DNA of 64,000 nucleotides from Murimonas intestini (lineage in GTDB: Bacteria > Bacillota > Clostridia > Lachnospirales > Lachnospiraceae). Positions within the stretch are counted from its first letter, which is position 1. Each line of letters starts with the position of its first letter. The stretch covers positions 277,241 through 341,240 of the forward strand of contig QGGY01000005.1 in assembly GCA_003148945.1 (NCBI GenBank), in the 5' to 3' direction. Below are positions 25,956-35,571 of this stretch, piece by piece. The notes under the pieces were generated by a model, which did no database searches, had not been told where the DNA came from, and was given only the letters and a program-made list of their open reading frames with translations. A program made the position numbers and the translations under genes.

Positions 25956-27413
25956 ATGAGTAAAGTAAGAACAAGATTTGCACCCAGCCCGACAGGAAGG
26001 ATGCACGTGGGAAATTTAAGAACGGCGTTATACGCATACCTGATTGCCAAGCATGAAGATGGAGATTTTTTGCTCAGGATAGAAGATACAGACCAGGAGC
26101 GTTTTGTGGAAGGCGCGCTTGAGATCATTTATCATACCCTGGCTGAGACGGGTCTTATTCATGATGAAGGTCCTGACAAGGACGGCGGCGTGGGTCCATA
26201 TGTGCAGAGCGAACGCCAGAAACAGGGCATATACATGGAATATGCTAAAAAGCTCGTAGAGAAAGGGGAAGCTTATTACTGCTTCTGTGACAAAGAGAGG
26301 CTGGATTCCCTGAGGCAGGAAGTGGCAGGCAAGGAGATCGTTGTATATGATAAACACTGTCTGAACCTGTCTAAGGAGGAAGTGGAGGCAAACCTGGCAG
26401 AGGGCAGGCCGTTTGTCATCCGCCAGAATATCCCCAGAGAAGGTACAACGAGATTTGAAGATGAGATATACGGAACTATTGAAGTTCCCAACAGCGAGCT
26501 GGATGATATGATCCTGATCAAATCAGACGGATATCCCACATATAATTTTGCAAATGTGGTGGATGACCATCTTATGGGGATCACACATGTAGTCAGAGGA
26601 AATGAATATCTCTCATCAGCGCCGAAATATAACAGGCTTTATGATGCTTTTGGGTGGAAAGTACCGGTCTATGTACACTGTCCCCTGATCACAAATGAGG
26701 AGCATAAAAAGCTGAGCAAAAGAAGCGGCCATTCTTCCTACGAAGATTTGATCGAGCAGGGATTTCTGACGGAAGCAGTAGTCAACTATGTGGCATTGCT
26801 GGGATGGTGTCCGGAAGAGAACAGGGAGATATTCTCACTGGAAGAACTGGTAAAAGAATTTGACTACCGCCATATGAGCAAGTCTCCGGCAGTATTTGAT
26901 GTTACTAAGCTCAAATGGATGAACGGTGAATATATTAAGGCTATGGATTTTGACGCCTTTTATGAGAGGGCGCTGCCTTTTATCAGGCAGACTCTGTCAA
27001 GAGAGATGGACTTTAAGAAGATAGCAGAGATGGTAAAGACAAGAATCGAAGTATTCCCGGATATCCCGGATCTTATAGATTTCTTTGAAGCTGTGCCGGA
27101 ATATGATTCTTCCATGTATACACATAAGAAGATGAAGACGAATGCGCAGACATCCCTGGAGGTATTAAAGGAGATCCTGCCGAAGCTTGAAGCTCAGGAG
27201 GATTACAGCAATGATGCGCTCTATGGGATGCTCGCCGGCTATGTATCTGAAAAAGGATGCAAGAACGGCTACGTGATGTGGCCGGTAAGGACAGCTGTGT
27301 CAGGAAAACAGACAACTCCTGCCGGAGCTACGGAGATCATGGAAGTTCTTGGAAAAGAGGAGTCAGTGGCGCGTATTAAAGCAGCCATTGAAAAGCTTGA
27401 GAAAGAAATCTGA
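25956..27413 (+). CDS. gltX: Glutamyl-tRNA synthetase
   Basis: A 485-residue class I synthetase that charges tRNA-Glu (and possibly tRNA-Gln, followed by GatCAB). The HIGH-type motif is HVGN (17-20) after RFAPSPTG, and the KMSKS-type motif is KLSKR. The insert [15 protein letters not shown] and the C-terminal anticodon domain are present. A TTAGGAGAAAGAG ribosome site is used. It has its own promoter. Confidence 0.95.
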   Translation: MSKVRTRFAPSPTGRMHVGNLRTALYAYLIAKHEDGDFLLRIEDTDQERFVEGALEIIYHTLAETGLIHDEGPDKDGGVGPYVQSERQKQGIYMEYAKKLVEKGEAYYCFCDKERLDSLRQEVAGKEIVVYDKHCLNLSKEEVEANLAEGRPFVIRQNIPREGTTRFEDEIYGTIEVPNSELDDMILIKSDGYPTYNFANVVDDHLMGITHVVRGNEYLSSAPKYNRLYDAFGWKVPVYVHCPLITNEEHKKLSKRSGHSSYEDLIEQGFLTEAVVNYVALLGWCPEENREIFSLEELVKEFDYRHMSKSPAVFDVTKLKWMNGEYIKAMDFDAFYERALPFIRQTLSREMDFKKIAEMVKTRIEVFPDIPDLIDFFEAVPEYDSSMYTHKKMKTNAQTSLEVLKEILPKLEAQEDYSNDALYGMLAGYVSEKGCKNGYVMWPVRTAVSGKQTTPAGATEIMEVLGKEESVARIKAAIEKLEKEI

Positions 27414-27425
27414 GGCAGATAATAT

Positions 27426-29264
27426 ATGGGGTTAAGTGAAACTCAGTCCAGGGCAGTCGCCCACGGAGAAGGGCCATGCATGTGTCTTGCAGGGCCCGGC
27501 TCCGGAAAAACCACAGTAATTACACAAAGGACAAAATATCTGATAGAAGAGCTAAAGGTCATGCCAAGGGAGATCCTTGTCATAACCTTTACGAAGGCTG
27601 CGGCGCTGGAGATGAAGGAGCGGTTTTATGCTCTTATGGGCGGGATAAAGCTGCCTGTGACATTTGGTACCTTCCACGCCGTATTTTTTACTATTCTGAG
27701 GCAGGCTTATCATCTGACAGCAGGGAATATACTGAAGGAAGAGCAGAAATACCAGTATTTAAAAGAGATAGTCAGCCATCTGAAGATGGAGATCGAAGAT
27801 GAGTCAGAGTTTACATCTGATCTGGCTTCTGAAATAAGCCTTGTCAAAAATGAGAGGATACCCCTGGAGCATTATTATTCTAACAGTTGTCCTGAGGAGA
27901 TATTCCGGGATATCTTCAGAGCATATAAGGAAAAAGTCAGCCGCGCAAGGCTGTTGGATTTTGATGATATACTTGTGTATACATATGAGCTTCTGAAAGA
28001 GAGGCCGGATATCTGTTCATCATGGCAGAAGTGTTTCAGGTATATACTTATAGATGAATTCCAGGATATTAACAAGATCCAGTATGATGTGATAAAGCTG
28101 CTGGCAGCCCCGGCCAATAACCTTTTTATCGTAGGGGATGATGACCAGTCCATCTACCGGTTCAGAGGCGCAAAGCCGGAGATCATGCTGAATTTCCCAA
28201 AAGAATATCCCGAGTGTGAAATCGTGGCCCTTGAGGAAAATTACCGCTCCGCGGAGAATATCATTAAAGCGGCGGGAAGGGTCATATCAAACAATACATC
28301 CAGATTTCCCAAGAAGATACACGGTGTAAAAGGCCCTGGTGATAAGCTGGAGCTGCATGGATTTGTAAACCAGACACAGGAAAATATCTTCCTGATAAAA
28401 AGGATACAGGAATATCTGAAGCAGGGTGAGACATACAGGAATATGGCTGTATTGTTCCGCACTAATACAGGGGCAAGGACGATCGTAGAAAAGTTCATGG
28501 AATACAATATCCCCTTTCAGATGAGGGACGTGATGCCCAATATCTACGACCACTGGATCACAAAGGATATCGCAGCTTATTTCAGGATTGCCATGGGGGA
28601 GAGGAAACGCCAGGATTTTCTGCGCATTATCAACAGGCCGAAGCGGTATATTGGCAGGGAGACCCTGGATGAGCCGACGGTTTCTTTTGATAAGCTGTGT
28701 AAATACTATGAAGACAAGCAGTGGATGGTTGAACGTATCGACCAGATGGAATACAATATAAAGCTCATATCTAAAATGACGCCCTATGCGGCTATCAACT
28801 ACATCAGGCATGGCATAGGATATGAAGAGTACCTGAAGGAATATGCAGTATACAGGAAAATCAAGCCGGAAGATCTGTATGAGGTACTGGACGAGCTGTC
28901 AGAGGCGGCAAAGGCCTTCCGGACCTTTGAGGACTGGTTTGCACATATGGAGGAGTATACGAAGGCTCTGAGGGAACAGGCGGGCAGCATTGATCCTGAG
29001 GCAGATGCAGTGCTGTTTACCACGCTTCACAGTTCTAAGGGGCTGGAATTTAAGATCGTCTTTATTATTGATATTAATGAAGGAGTGATCCCCCACAGAA
29101 AGGCAGTGCTGGACATGGATGTCCAGGAGGAGAGAAGAATGTTCTATGTGGGGATGACCCGGGCAAAAGAGAAGCTCCATCTCTATTATGTAAAAGAGCG
29201 GTACGGAAAACCAATGGATCCGTCCAGATTTTTAGAAGAGCTTCGCAGGACAGGAAATAAATGA
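27426..29264 (+). CDS. UvrD/PcrA-like superfamily 1 DNA helicase
   Basis: A 612-residue ATP-dependent 3'-5' helicase, shorter than PcrA/UvrD (about 720-750). Walker A AGPGSGKTT is near residue 20, motif II DEFQDINKIQ, motif III VGDDDQSIYRFRGA, motif IV LEENYRSAENI, and motifs V-VI TTLHSSKGLEF and YVGMTRAKEKL. It lacks the long C-terminal Tudor-like tail of PcrA. It starts 12 bases after gltX. It is likely a repair or Rep-like accessory helicase. Confidence 0.88.
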   Translation: MGLSETQSRAVAHGEGPCMCLAGPGSGKTTVITQRTKYLIEELKVMPREILVITFTKAAALEMKERFYALMGGIKLPVTFGTFHAVFFTILRQAYHLTAGNILKEEQKYQYLKEIVSHLKMEIEDESEFTSDLASEISLVKNERIPLEHYYSNSCPEEIFRDIFRAYKEKVSRARLLDFDDILVYTYELLKERPDICSSWQKCFRYILIDEFQDINKIQYDVIKLLAAPANNLFIVGDDDQSIYRFRGAKPEIMLNFPKEYPECEIVALEENYRSAENIIKAAGRVISNNTSRFPKKIHGVKGPGDKLELHGFVNQTQENIFLIKRIQEYLKQGETYRNMAVLFRTNTGARTIVEKFMEYNIPFQMRDVMPNIYDHWITKDIAAYFRIAMGERKRQDFLRIINRPKRYIGRETLDEPTVSFDKLCKYYEDKQWMVERIDQMEYNIKLISKMTPYAAINYIRHGIGYEEYLKEYAVYRKIKPEDLYEVLDELSEAAKAFRTFEDWFAHMEEYTKALREQAGSIDPEADAVLFTTLHSSKGLEFKIVFIIDINEGVIPHRKAVLDMDVQEERRMFYVGMTRAKEKLHLYYVKERYGKPMDPSRFLEELRRTGNK

Positions 29265-29274
29265 CAGATTAAAA

Positions 29275-29320
29275 CCCGCTTCGCCGGGTACCTTTTTGGT
29301 ACTGGCACGGAGCGGGCTTA
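29275..29320. terminator. Bidirectional terminator between helicase and DUF1292 gene
   Basis: cccgct (29276-29281) pairs with agcggg (29312-29317), enclosing ggtacc-ttttt-ggtac, with A and T runs at the two ends. It serves both converging genes. Confidence 0.7.
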
Positions 29321-29347
29321 TTTTAGATGCTTTAGTTTTTGTTCGTT

Positions 29348-29728
29348 TTAGTTTTCTTCGTCTTCTTCTGCGTCAACCAGCTCATCATATTCCTGGCTGT
29401 CTAAGAGTTCATCGAAAGCGTCAGCGGCGATCTCATATTCTTCATCAGAATCGATGTTGGAAAGTTCCGGCTGTCCGTCTTTTTCAGTAAATCTGTAAAG
29501 GAAAACTTCTCCGTCTTCATTTTCACCCTTCTCATCCAGCGGGAGAAGTGCGATATACTCTTTGTCAGCGGCAGGGAAGATCGTAAGGATCGCACACTCT
29601 ACAACAGTTCCGTCATCCAGAGTCAGGGTTACGGTAGCTTCTTCTTCATGTCCGCAGTCGGATCCACAGTCAGATCCGCAGCAGTCACAGCCGCAGCTGC
29701 AGTTTTCGTCGTGATTATGTTCACTCAT
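29348..29728 (-). CDS. DUF1292 domain protein with Cys/His-rich N-terminus
   Basis: A 126-residue very acidic protein. Residues 4-28 form a His/Cys-rich segment with nine Cys (several CGCDC and SDCG units) that could bind metal; residues 32-85 are the DUF1292 beta domain (VTLTLDDGTVVECAILTIF), and the tail is Asp/Glu-rich. DUF1292 proteins are common in Firmicutes and uncharacterised. It has its own ribosome site (AAGAGAGG) and stands alone, convergent to the helicase. Confidence 0.85.
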   Translation of the reverse strand: MSEHNHDENCSCGCDCCGSDCGSDCGHEEEATVTLTLDDGTVVECAILTIFPAADKEYIALLPLDEKGENEDGEVFLYRFTEKDGQPELSNIDSDEEYEIAADAFDELLDSQEYDELVDAEEDEEN

Positions 29729-30096
29729 TATGAATACCTCTCTTTTATCATGTGATTTTTAAATAAATGCACTTTCACTTTAACAGATGTATATGAAAAA
29801 AGCAAGATTTAATAGGAAAATTTTAGATTTTACGGTAACAGTTCAGCCCTCCACTGTTCCGCGAGGTGTTTTCGTGCAAAATGCACGAAAATCCCGAGAG
29901 TAGCAGCGCCAAAATGCTGTAAACAGCATTTTGTGTGCATCGCGAAGCGTTGTTATAGTTCAGCCGGCTGCTGAATAGCAGACGGCTGAACTGTAACAAT
30001 TTATGGAAATGAATGAGTATGAAAAAACAGGGTACCATTTACAGCTGATTCATGATATATTGTTAGACAGAGAAAGAAGTAAAGGAGAACTTTATT
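29729..30096. other. Intergenic region holding repeat copy B
   Basis: This 368-base stretch holds the upstream region of the leftward DUF1292 gene, repeat copy B (29835-29997) and the leader of exonuclease III. I see no gene and no convincing promoter in the remainder. Confidence 0.6.
29835..29997. repeat. Dispersed structured repeat, copy B, with terminal inverted repeats
   Basis: A 163-bp element bounded by perfect 14-bp inverted repeats gtaacagttcagcc (29835-29848) and ggctgaactgtaac (29984-29997). Inside are a hairpin ttttcgtgc-aaaat-gcacgaaaa (29870-29892), an inner hairpin caaaatgctg / cagcattttg (29910-29933), the shared gtgcatcgcgaagcg block and a right-end hairpin. The inner stem sequence differs from copies A and C but pairs equally well. 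Confidence 0.85.
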
Positions 30097-30852
30097 ATGA
30101 AATTGATATCTTGGAATGTGAATGGGCTTAGGGCCTGTGTGCAGAAGGGTTTTATAGATTTTTTTAATGAGATCGATGCAGATGTCTTCTGCATCCAGGA
30201 GAGCAAGCTGCAGGAAGGGCAGATCGAACTGGAGCTGCCGGGCTATCATCAGTACTGGAACTATGCTGTGAAAAAAGGGTATTCAGGGACTGCCATTTTT
30301 ACAAAAGAAGAACCCTTAAACGTGTCATATGGGATAGGGATAGAAGAGCATGACCAGGAGGGAAGGGTGATCACCCTGGAATTTGGTGATTATTATGTGG
30401 TTACAGTGTATACCCCGAATTCCCAGAATGAGCTGGCCAGGCTGGATTACAGGATGAAATGGGAGGATGAGTTCCTGAGGTATTTAAAAGGACTGGAGGA
30501 GAAAAAGCCAGTTATATTCTGCGGTGACCTGAATGTCGCCCACAAAGAGATCGACCTTAAGAATCCTAAGACAAATAGGAAAAACGCAGGTTTTACCGAT
30601 GAGGAGAGGGAGAAATTCACCCGGATAACAGAGTCCGGCTTTATCGATACTTACAGGTACTTTTATCCTGATACAGAAGAGGTATATTCCTGGTGGTCAT
30701 ACCGCTTCAGGGCCAGGGAGAAGAACGCAGGGTGGCGCATTGATTATTTCTGCGTATCAGAATGCCTGAAGGATAAGCTGGTGGACGCTAAAATACACAC
30801 AGAGGTATTTGGCTCAGACCACTGTCCTGTTGAACTTGATATTGAACTTTAA
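30097..30852 (+). CDS. xth: Exodeoxyribonuclease III
   Basis: A 251-residue AP endonuclease/3'-5' exonuclease of base-excision repair. Catalytic motifs in order are [17 protein letters not shown] (metal-binding Glu), [16 protein letters not shown] and [10 protein letters not shown], ending [13 protein letters not shown] with the catalytic His. The length is normal. A strong AAAGGAGAAC site precedes ATG 30097. It is monocistronic with a terminator directly after. Confidence 0.94.
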   Translation: MKLISWNVNGLRACVQKGFIDFFNEIDADVFCIQESKLQEGQIELELPGYHQYWNYAVKKGYSGTAIFTKEEPLNVSYGIGIEEHDQEGRVITLEFGDYYVVTVYTPNSQNELARLDYRMKWEDEFLRYLKGLEEKKPVIFCGDLNVAHKEIDLKNPKTNRKNAGFTDEEREKFTRITESGFIDTYRYFYPDTEEVYSWWSYRFRAREKNAGWRIDYFCVSECLKDKLVDAKIHTEVFGSDHCPVELDIEL

Positions 30853-30884
30853 AAATCAGGGCCTGCCATGGCCCTGATTTTGTT
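30852..30884 (+). terminator. Terminator after exonuclease III
   Basis: aaaatcagggc pairs with gccctgatttt around ctgccatg, followed by T-rich sequence. Confidence 0.85.
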
Positions 30885-30906
30885 TTGGTTCACACACCGC
30901 TATTTT

Positions 30907-31063
30907 GCGAGGTGTTTTCGTGTTACTGTTCACACGTCACCATCCCGCGAGGTGTTTTCGTGTGTATTTTCACGAAAATCCCGAGGGCTGCAGCGCGAAA
31001 CGGCGGTTTTTGCCGTTTCTGTGCATCGCGAAGCGTGTTACAGGTCACGGAGTGAACAGTAAC
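30907..31063. repeat. Dispersed structured repeat, copy C, with partial tandem head
   Basis: Terminal inverted repeats gttactgttcac (30922-30933) and gtgaacagtaac (31052-31063) bound a 142-bp element with the same blocks as copies A and B: ttttcgtg / cacgaaaa hairpin, gaaacggc / gccgtttc inner hairpin, gtgcatcgcgaagcg, and the right-end hairpin. A 16-base head unit gcgaggtgttttcgtg occurs twice (30907-30922 and 30947-30962), so a partial duplication has occurred here. Confidence 0.85.
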
Positions 31064-31090
31064 GTTTTCATGTAAAAGAGTTACAGGAAG

Positions 31091-31119
31091 TTGACGTTTA
31101 GGCTAAAATCTTTTATGAT
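31091..31119 (+). promoter_or_regulatory. SigA promoter of uup
   Basis: TTGACG at 31091-31096, 17-base spacer, TATGAT at 31114-31119, 43 bases before the gene and just right of repeat copy C. Confidence 0.7.
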
Positions 31120-31161
31120 ATGTGTTAGTACTGCAGGCAGCTGCCAAGAGGAGCGTATAAG

Positions 31162-32973
31162 ATGAATATATTAAATATAGAACATGTCAGCAAAATATTT
31201 GGTGAGAAAACGATTTTTGATGATGTATCCTTCGGGATACATGAAGGTGATAAGGTCGGTATCATTGGGATAAACGGAACAGGGAAAACTACCCTGCTTA
31301 AGATCATAGCGGGAATTGAGGAGCCGGATGAAGGGCAGGTTATAAGGCAGAACGGCATAAAGTTCAGCTACCTGCCCCAGTATCAGGAGTTTCCCAAAGG
31401 AGCCACTGTGCTTTCTTATGTGTCTGCCGGACAGAGGCAGGAAGAGTGGAATACAGAGAGTGAAGCAAAGAGCATTTTAAACAGCCTGGGAGTCACAGAC
31501 CATGATGCACAGATTGAGTTTCTCTCCGGGGGCCAGAAAAAGAGAGTGGCCCTGGCAAGGACTCTTCTGGAGCCCTCCGATGTCCTGATCATGGACGAGC
31601 CAACCAACCATCTGGATGAGGAGATGGTGACATGGCTGGAAGATTACCTGAGAAAATATAAGGGTGTCCTTATTATGGTGACCCATGACAGATATTTCCT
31701 GGATAAGGTTACCAACAGGATACTGGAGATCAGCCGCGGCAAATTTTATTCCTATGATGCCAATTACTCAAAATTTCTGGAAATGAAGGCCCAGAGGGAG
31801 GAGATGGAGCTGGCGAGTGAGAGAAAGCGCCAGAGCATCATGCGTATAGAAATGGAATGGGCTAAGAGAGGATGCCGTGCCAGGAGCACAAAGCAGAGAG
31901 CCAGGCTGGAAAGGCTGGAGGCCCTGAAGAACGGGGCTGCGCCGGTGCAGGACCAGCTGGTGGAGCTGGACTCTGTGGAAACCAGGATGGGGAAAAAGAC
32001 AATTGAGCTGCATCATATAAGCAAAAGCTATGACGGCAAGACAATAATAGATGATTTTGATTATATCTTCCTTAAAAACCAGCGCATTGGGATCATAGGG
32101 GCCAATGGCTGCGGCAAGTCTACTCTTATTAAAATGATCGCAGGGCTGACAGAGCCTGACGAAGGGGTGATCGAGATTGGGGAGACTGTCAGGATCGGCT
32201 ATTTTGCCCAGGAAGAGCAGGATATGGATGACAGCCAGAGAGTGATTGACTATGTGAAGGATATCGCAGAATATATACCTACCAGGGAGGGAAGGATCAG
32301 CGCTTCACAGATGCTGGAGAGATTCCTTTTCACACCGGATATGCAGTATGCACCTATAGGAAAGCTCTCAGGCGGTGAGAAACGCAGGCTTTATCTGCTG
32401 GGGACCTTAAGCAGCGGAATCAATACGATCCTCCTTGATGAACCTGGGAATTCTCTGGACATCCCTACTCTGACGATCCTGGAAGATTACCTGAATTCTT
32501 TCCCGGGTATTGTGATCACTGTCTCTCATGACCGTTATTTTCTGGATAATGTGGTGGACAGGATATTCGTTTTTGACGGTAATGGCCGCCTCAGGCAATA
32601 TGAGGGAGGCTACACTGATTACCTGGAGGCAAGACAGAGAGAGGCTGCAGGGGAGGATGAAAGCCCGGTACAGAGGAAGAGTCCTGATGAAAAGAAGGGG
32701 CAAAATAAGGATTGGAAACAGAACAGGTCTGTTAAATTAAAATTCTCCTATAAAGAACAGAAAGAGTTTGAGACAATAGACGATGTGATTGCTGCTCTTG
32801 AACAGAAAATAGAAGCACTTGACGCAGATATCATGGCAAACGCCACAAATTCCGGCAGGCTCAATGAACTGACACAGCAAAAGGAGGCGGCGGAAACCCA
32901 GCTGGAGGAAAAAATGGAGCGCTGGATATATCTGAACGACCTGGCAGAAAAGATAGAAGCGCAGAAAAATTGA
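31162..32973 (+). CDS. uup: ABC-F ATPase, Uup-like
   Basis: A 603-residue soluble protein with two ABC domains and no membrane segment. Walker A sites are GINGTGKTT (36-44) and GANGCGKST; signatures LSGGQKKR and LSGGEKRR. The first Walker B is followed by the ABC-F motif EPTNHLD; the second reads EPGNSLD. The inter-domain arm is rich in Arg/Lys/Glu. The C-terminal 75 residues form a coiled coil with KLKFSYKEQKEFE, matching the DNA/ribosome-binding tail of Uup. The family acts on ribosomes or on DNA transposition intermediates. Confidence 0.85.
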   Translation: MNILNIEHVSKIFGEKTIFDDVSFGIHEGDKVGIIGINGTGKTTLLKIIAGIEEPDEGQVIRQNGIKFSYLPQYQEFPKGATVLSYVSAGQRQEEWNTESEAKSILNSLGVTDHDAQIEFLSGGQKKRVALARTLLEPSDVLIMDEPTNHLDEEMVTWLEDYLRKYKGVLIMVTHDRYFLDKVTNRILEISRGKFYSYDANYSKFLEMKAQREEMELASERKRQSIMRIEMEWAKRGCRARSTKQRARLERLEALKNGAAPVQDQLVELDSVETRMGKKTIELHHISKSYDGKTIIDDFDYIFLKNQRIGIIGANGCGKSTLIKMIAGLTEPDEGVIEIGETVRIGYFAQEEQDMDDSQRVIDYVKDIAEYIPTREGRISASQMLERFLFTPDMQYAPIGKLSGGEKRRLYLLGTLSSGINTILLDEPGNSLDIPTLTILEDYLNSFPGIVITVSHDRYFLDNVVDRIFVFDGNGRLRQYEGGYTDYLEARQREAAGEDESPVQRKSPDEKKGQNKDWKQNRSVKLKFSYKEQKEFETIDDVIAALEQKIEALDADIMANATNSGRLNELTQQKEAAETQLEEKMERWIYLNDLAEKIEAQKN

Positions 32974-33019
32974 TGATGCGCCGGATGTCTGTTGCTTTTG
33001 CCCATTTCTTAAAATAGTC

Positions 33020-33048
33020 TGGAAATTTAGCGCGATATGAAGTATAAT
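33020..33048 (+). promoter_or_regulatory. Probable promoter of the GH13-DUF5662 pair
   Basis: TGGAAA at 33020-33025, 17-base spacer, TATAAT at 33043-33048. The -10 is perfect and the -35 a partial match. Confidence 0.5.
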
Positions 33049-33095
33049 AGTTTAAACTGACAAAAAATATTCTCCATGACAGACTGGCAGGATGA

Positions 33096-34988
33096 ATGAG
33101 GAAAGGGCAGGGGAAAAACAAAGTGGAAGGAAAGAGCTTTAAGAGGATCAGCAAGGGGGACTACAGAGGACTGGGAGCGGTCAGAATGTCCGGGGGCATG
33201 AATTTTGCGCTTGCGGCAGATACAGAAGAACCGGTCAGCCTGTTGATCTATAAAAAAGGTGAGAGGGATGTCTTTGAGGAGATACCCTTTCCGGACGAAC
33301 CTGTGATTGGAAGCATATATGCTATGAAGCTGGAAGGTTTTGAACCCCAGCGGTATGAGTATAATTTTCGTATAGAAGGCTGTGTGCAGCAGGATCCTTA
33401 TGCAAAGCGCATTACAGGACGGCCTGCGTTTGGTGAGCCTGTCCCGGCAGAAGATCCACACTGTATAAGGTCAGGGTTTGTAACCCGGGAGTATGATTGG
33501 GAAGGTGACAGGGGGCCGGATATCCCTTATGAGGATGTGGTTGCATATAATCTCCATGTGAGAGGCTTTACAAAACACTCCAGCTCCGGAGTCCGCCATA
33601 AAGGGACATTTCTGGGTCTCCAGGAAAAAATACCTTACTTAAAAGAGCTTGGGGTAAATCAGATAAAACTGATGCCTGTATATGATTTTGCAGAGCGGAT
33701 GGAGCTTTCACCTCATACAAACATGAACTATAAGGAAAAAGAGGTCCAGACATTCAAGATAAATTACTGGGGATATGGCAGCGGCAATTATTTTGCTCTC
33801 AAGGAAGCATACAGCTATGGGAAGGATGCTGTCCGGGAGTTTAAGGACATGATCAAGGCCTTTCACCTGAACGGACTTGAGATCATTATGGAATTCTCAT
33901 TCCCGAAAAACGTAAATCCCAGGCTTATATCCAGCTGCCTGGCTTACTGGGCAGTGGAATATCATATAGATGGTTTCCATCTGCTGTGTGATGAAACAGT
34001 AGCTTCTTTTGTTTCGAAGGATCCTATGCTGTCATCAACTAAGCTTCTGGGAATATATTTTCCGGACGAGGCCCGGGGACCATATGACAGGAAGAAGAGG
34101 TACCGCAATACGGCAGAGTGCAATGACGGTTTTATGATCGATATGCGCTGCTTTTTAAAGGGTGATGAGGGTATGGTGAATGCCGCTACTTACAGGCTTA
34201 GAAGGAACCCGTCAGGGAGCGGCGTTATTAATTATATTACAAATCATGACGGCTTTACCCTGGCTGATCTTGTATCTTATAATGAAAAGCATAATGAGGA
34301 AAACAGAGAGCAGAATCTGGACGGGCCTGATAATAATTACAGCTGGAACTGCGGCATAGAGGGAAAGACGAAGCGCAAAAAGGTAGTGGAGCTGCGCATG
34401 CGTCAGGTGAGAAATGCCCTGGCATTACTGCTTCTCGCCCAGGGAGCTCCCATGCTCCTGGCAGGAGATGAGATGGGGAATACCCAGAACGGAAATAATA
34501 ATGCATACTGTCAGGACAATGCAGTTTCCTGGCTGAACTGGAATATGCAGAAGACCAATCAGCCTCTCTTGGATTTTACTAAGGGTCTGATTGAATTCCG
34601 CAAAAAACACAGGATCCTTCATATGCCGTCCGAGCTGAAGGTCATGGATACCATGTCCTGCGGCTACCCTGATCTCTCTTATCATGGGGACAGGGCCTGG
34701 TATGGTGATTTTGATGACAGCTGCCGCCATATCGGTCTGATGTACTGCGGTGAATATGCAGGTGAAGACGAATTTATCTACATAGCCTTAAATATGCACT
34801 GGGAGGAAAAGCATTTTGCCCTGCCCAGCCTGAACGGGGATTATAAATGGTACAAAGCGCTGGATACGGCATATGGTATTTATGAAGAAGAAGAGGAACC
34901 TGTCCTTGAGGATGAGCGCTATCTGAAAGCAGACGGTCGCAGCATAATCGTGCTTATTGGCAGACAGAAACCGAGGCGTAAGAAATGA
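33096..34988 (+). CDS. GH13 glycogen-debranching-like protein lacking catalytic residues
   Basis: A 630-residue protein with the layout of GlgX/isoamylase-type debranching enzymes: an N-terminal beta domain (about 15-125), a TIM barrel and a C-terminal beta domain. Family context is clear in NYWGYGSGNYFAL and in YITNHDGFTLADLVSYN (region IV, NHD 383-385). The nucleophile site GFRFD reads GFHLL (293-297), the acid/base Glu of AEPWD is I320 in LLGIYF, and region I DVVYNH reads MEFSFPKN. It is therefore probably a non-hydrolytic carbohydrate-binding or regulatory relative. The start may instead be GTG 33123, which has a better ribosome site. It overlaps the next gene by 4 bases. Confidence 0.8.
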   Translation: MRKGQGKNKVEGKSFKRISKGDYRGLGAVRMSGGMNFALAADTEEPVSLLIYKKGERDVFEEIPFPDEPVIGSIYAMKLEGFEPQRYEYNFRIEGCVQQDPYAKRITGRPAFGEPVPAEDPHCIRSGFVTREYDWEGDRGPDIPYEDVVAYNLHVRGFTKHSSSGVRHKGTFLGLQEKIPYLKELGVNQIKLMPVYDFAERMELSPHTNMNYKEKEVQTFKINYWGYGSGNYFALKEAYSYGKDAVREFKDMIKAFHLNGLEIIMEFSFPKNVNPRLISSCLAYWAVEYHIDGFHLLCDETVASFVSKDPMLSSTKLLGIYFPDEARGPYDRKKRYRNTAECNDGFMIDMRCFLKGDEGMVNAATYRLRRNPSGSGVINYITNHDGFTLADLVSYNEKHNEENREQNLDGPDNNYSWNCGIEGKTKRKKVVELRMRQVRNALALLLLAQGAPMLLAGDEMGNTQNGNNNAYCQDNAVSWLNWNMQKTNQPLLDFTKGLIEFRKKHRILHMPSELKVMDTMSCGYPDLSYHGDRAWYGDFDDSCRHIGLMYCGEYAGEDEFIYIALNMHWEEKHFALPSLNGDYKWYKALDTAYGIYEEEEEPVLEDERYLKADGRSIIVLIGRQKPRRKK

Positions 34989-35521
34989 AGGTAATTGAAC
35001 ATTTTAAAACTATTACAGAGCATAAGCTGCTGGTGATGAGATATTGTTTCCGCGTTGGCCTGTACAGGCAGGGACTTCTGCATGATATGTCCAAATACAT
35101 GCCCAGTGAGTTTCTGGTGGGTTGCAGGTATTATCAGGGAACAAGGAGCCCCAACAATGCTGAGAGGGAAGTGAAGGGATATTCCAGCGCCTGGCTGCAC
35201 CACAAGGGGCGGAATAAGCATCACCTGGAATACTGGATTGATTATAATGACAAGGAGGAAGGAGCGCCTATGGCAGGCATGAAGATGCCAAGGCGTTATG
35301 TTGCTGAAATGCTCATGGACCGCATTGCAGCATCCAGGATCTATAACAGGGGACATTATAATGACAGTTATCCTCTGGCATATTTCGAGAAGGGCAAGCA
35401 GCATTATATGATGCATCCGGAGACATTCCGGCAGCTGGAAGGCCTGCTCCGTATCCTGAATGATAAAGGAGAAGATGCACTTTTCTGGTATGTAAAGAAC
35501 AGGTTTTTAAAAGAAGAGTGA
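34985..35521 (+). CDS. DUF5662 family protein
   Basis: A 178-residue soluble protein, uncharacterised. It is rich in His and aromatic residues; LLHDMSKYMPSEF, WLHHKGRNKHHLEYW and the later YNDSYPLAYFEKGKQHY look like a metal-binding, HD-like helical core, but no catalytic assignment is possible. It overlaps the GH13-like gene by ATGA, so the two are co-translated. Confidence 0.7.
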   Translation: MKVIEHFKTITEHKLLVMRYCFRVGLYRQGLLHDMSKYMPSEFLVGCRYYQGTRSPNNAEREVKGYSSAWLHHKGRNKHHLEYWIDYNDKEEGAPMAGMKMPRRYVAEMLMDRIAASRIYNRGHYNDSYPLAYFEKGKQHYMMHPETFRQLEGLLRILNDKGEDALFWYVKNRFLKEE

Positions 35522-35557
35522 AAAGAGACAGGAGCTGCCCCAGGGAAGCTCCTGTCT
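35521..35557 (-). terminator. Terminator of luxS
   Basis: On the minus strand agacaggagct pairs with agctcctgtct around a 10-base loop and is followed by CTTTT. It lies between the convergent DUF5662 gene and luxS. Confidence 0.8.
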
Positions 35558-35571
35558 GCGTAAACCCATAT

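Noticed and set aside
29863-31063. Insertion sequence with transposase
   Set aside because: Terminal inverted repeats are present, but the elements are only 140-165 bp and encode no protein.
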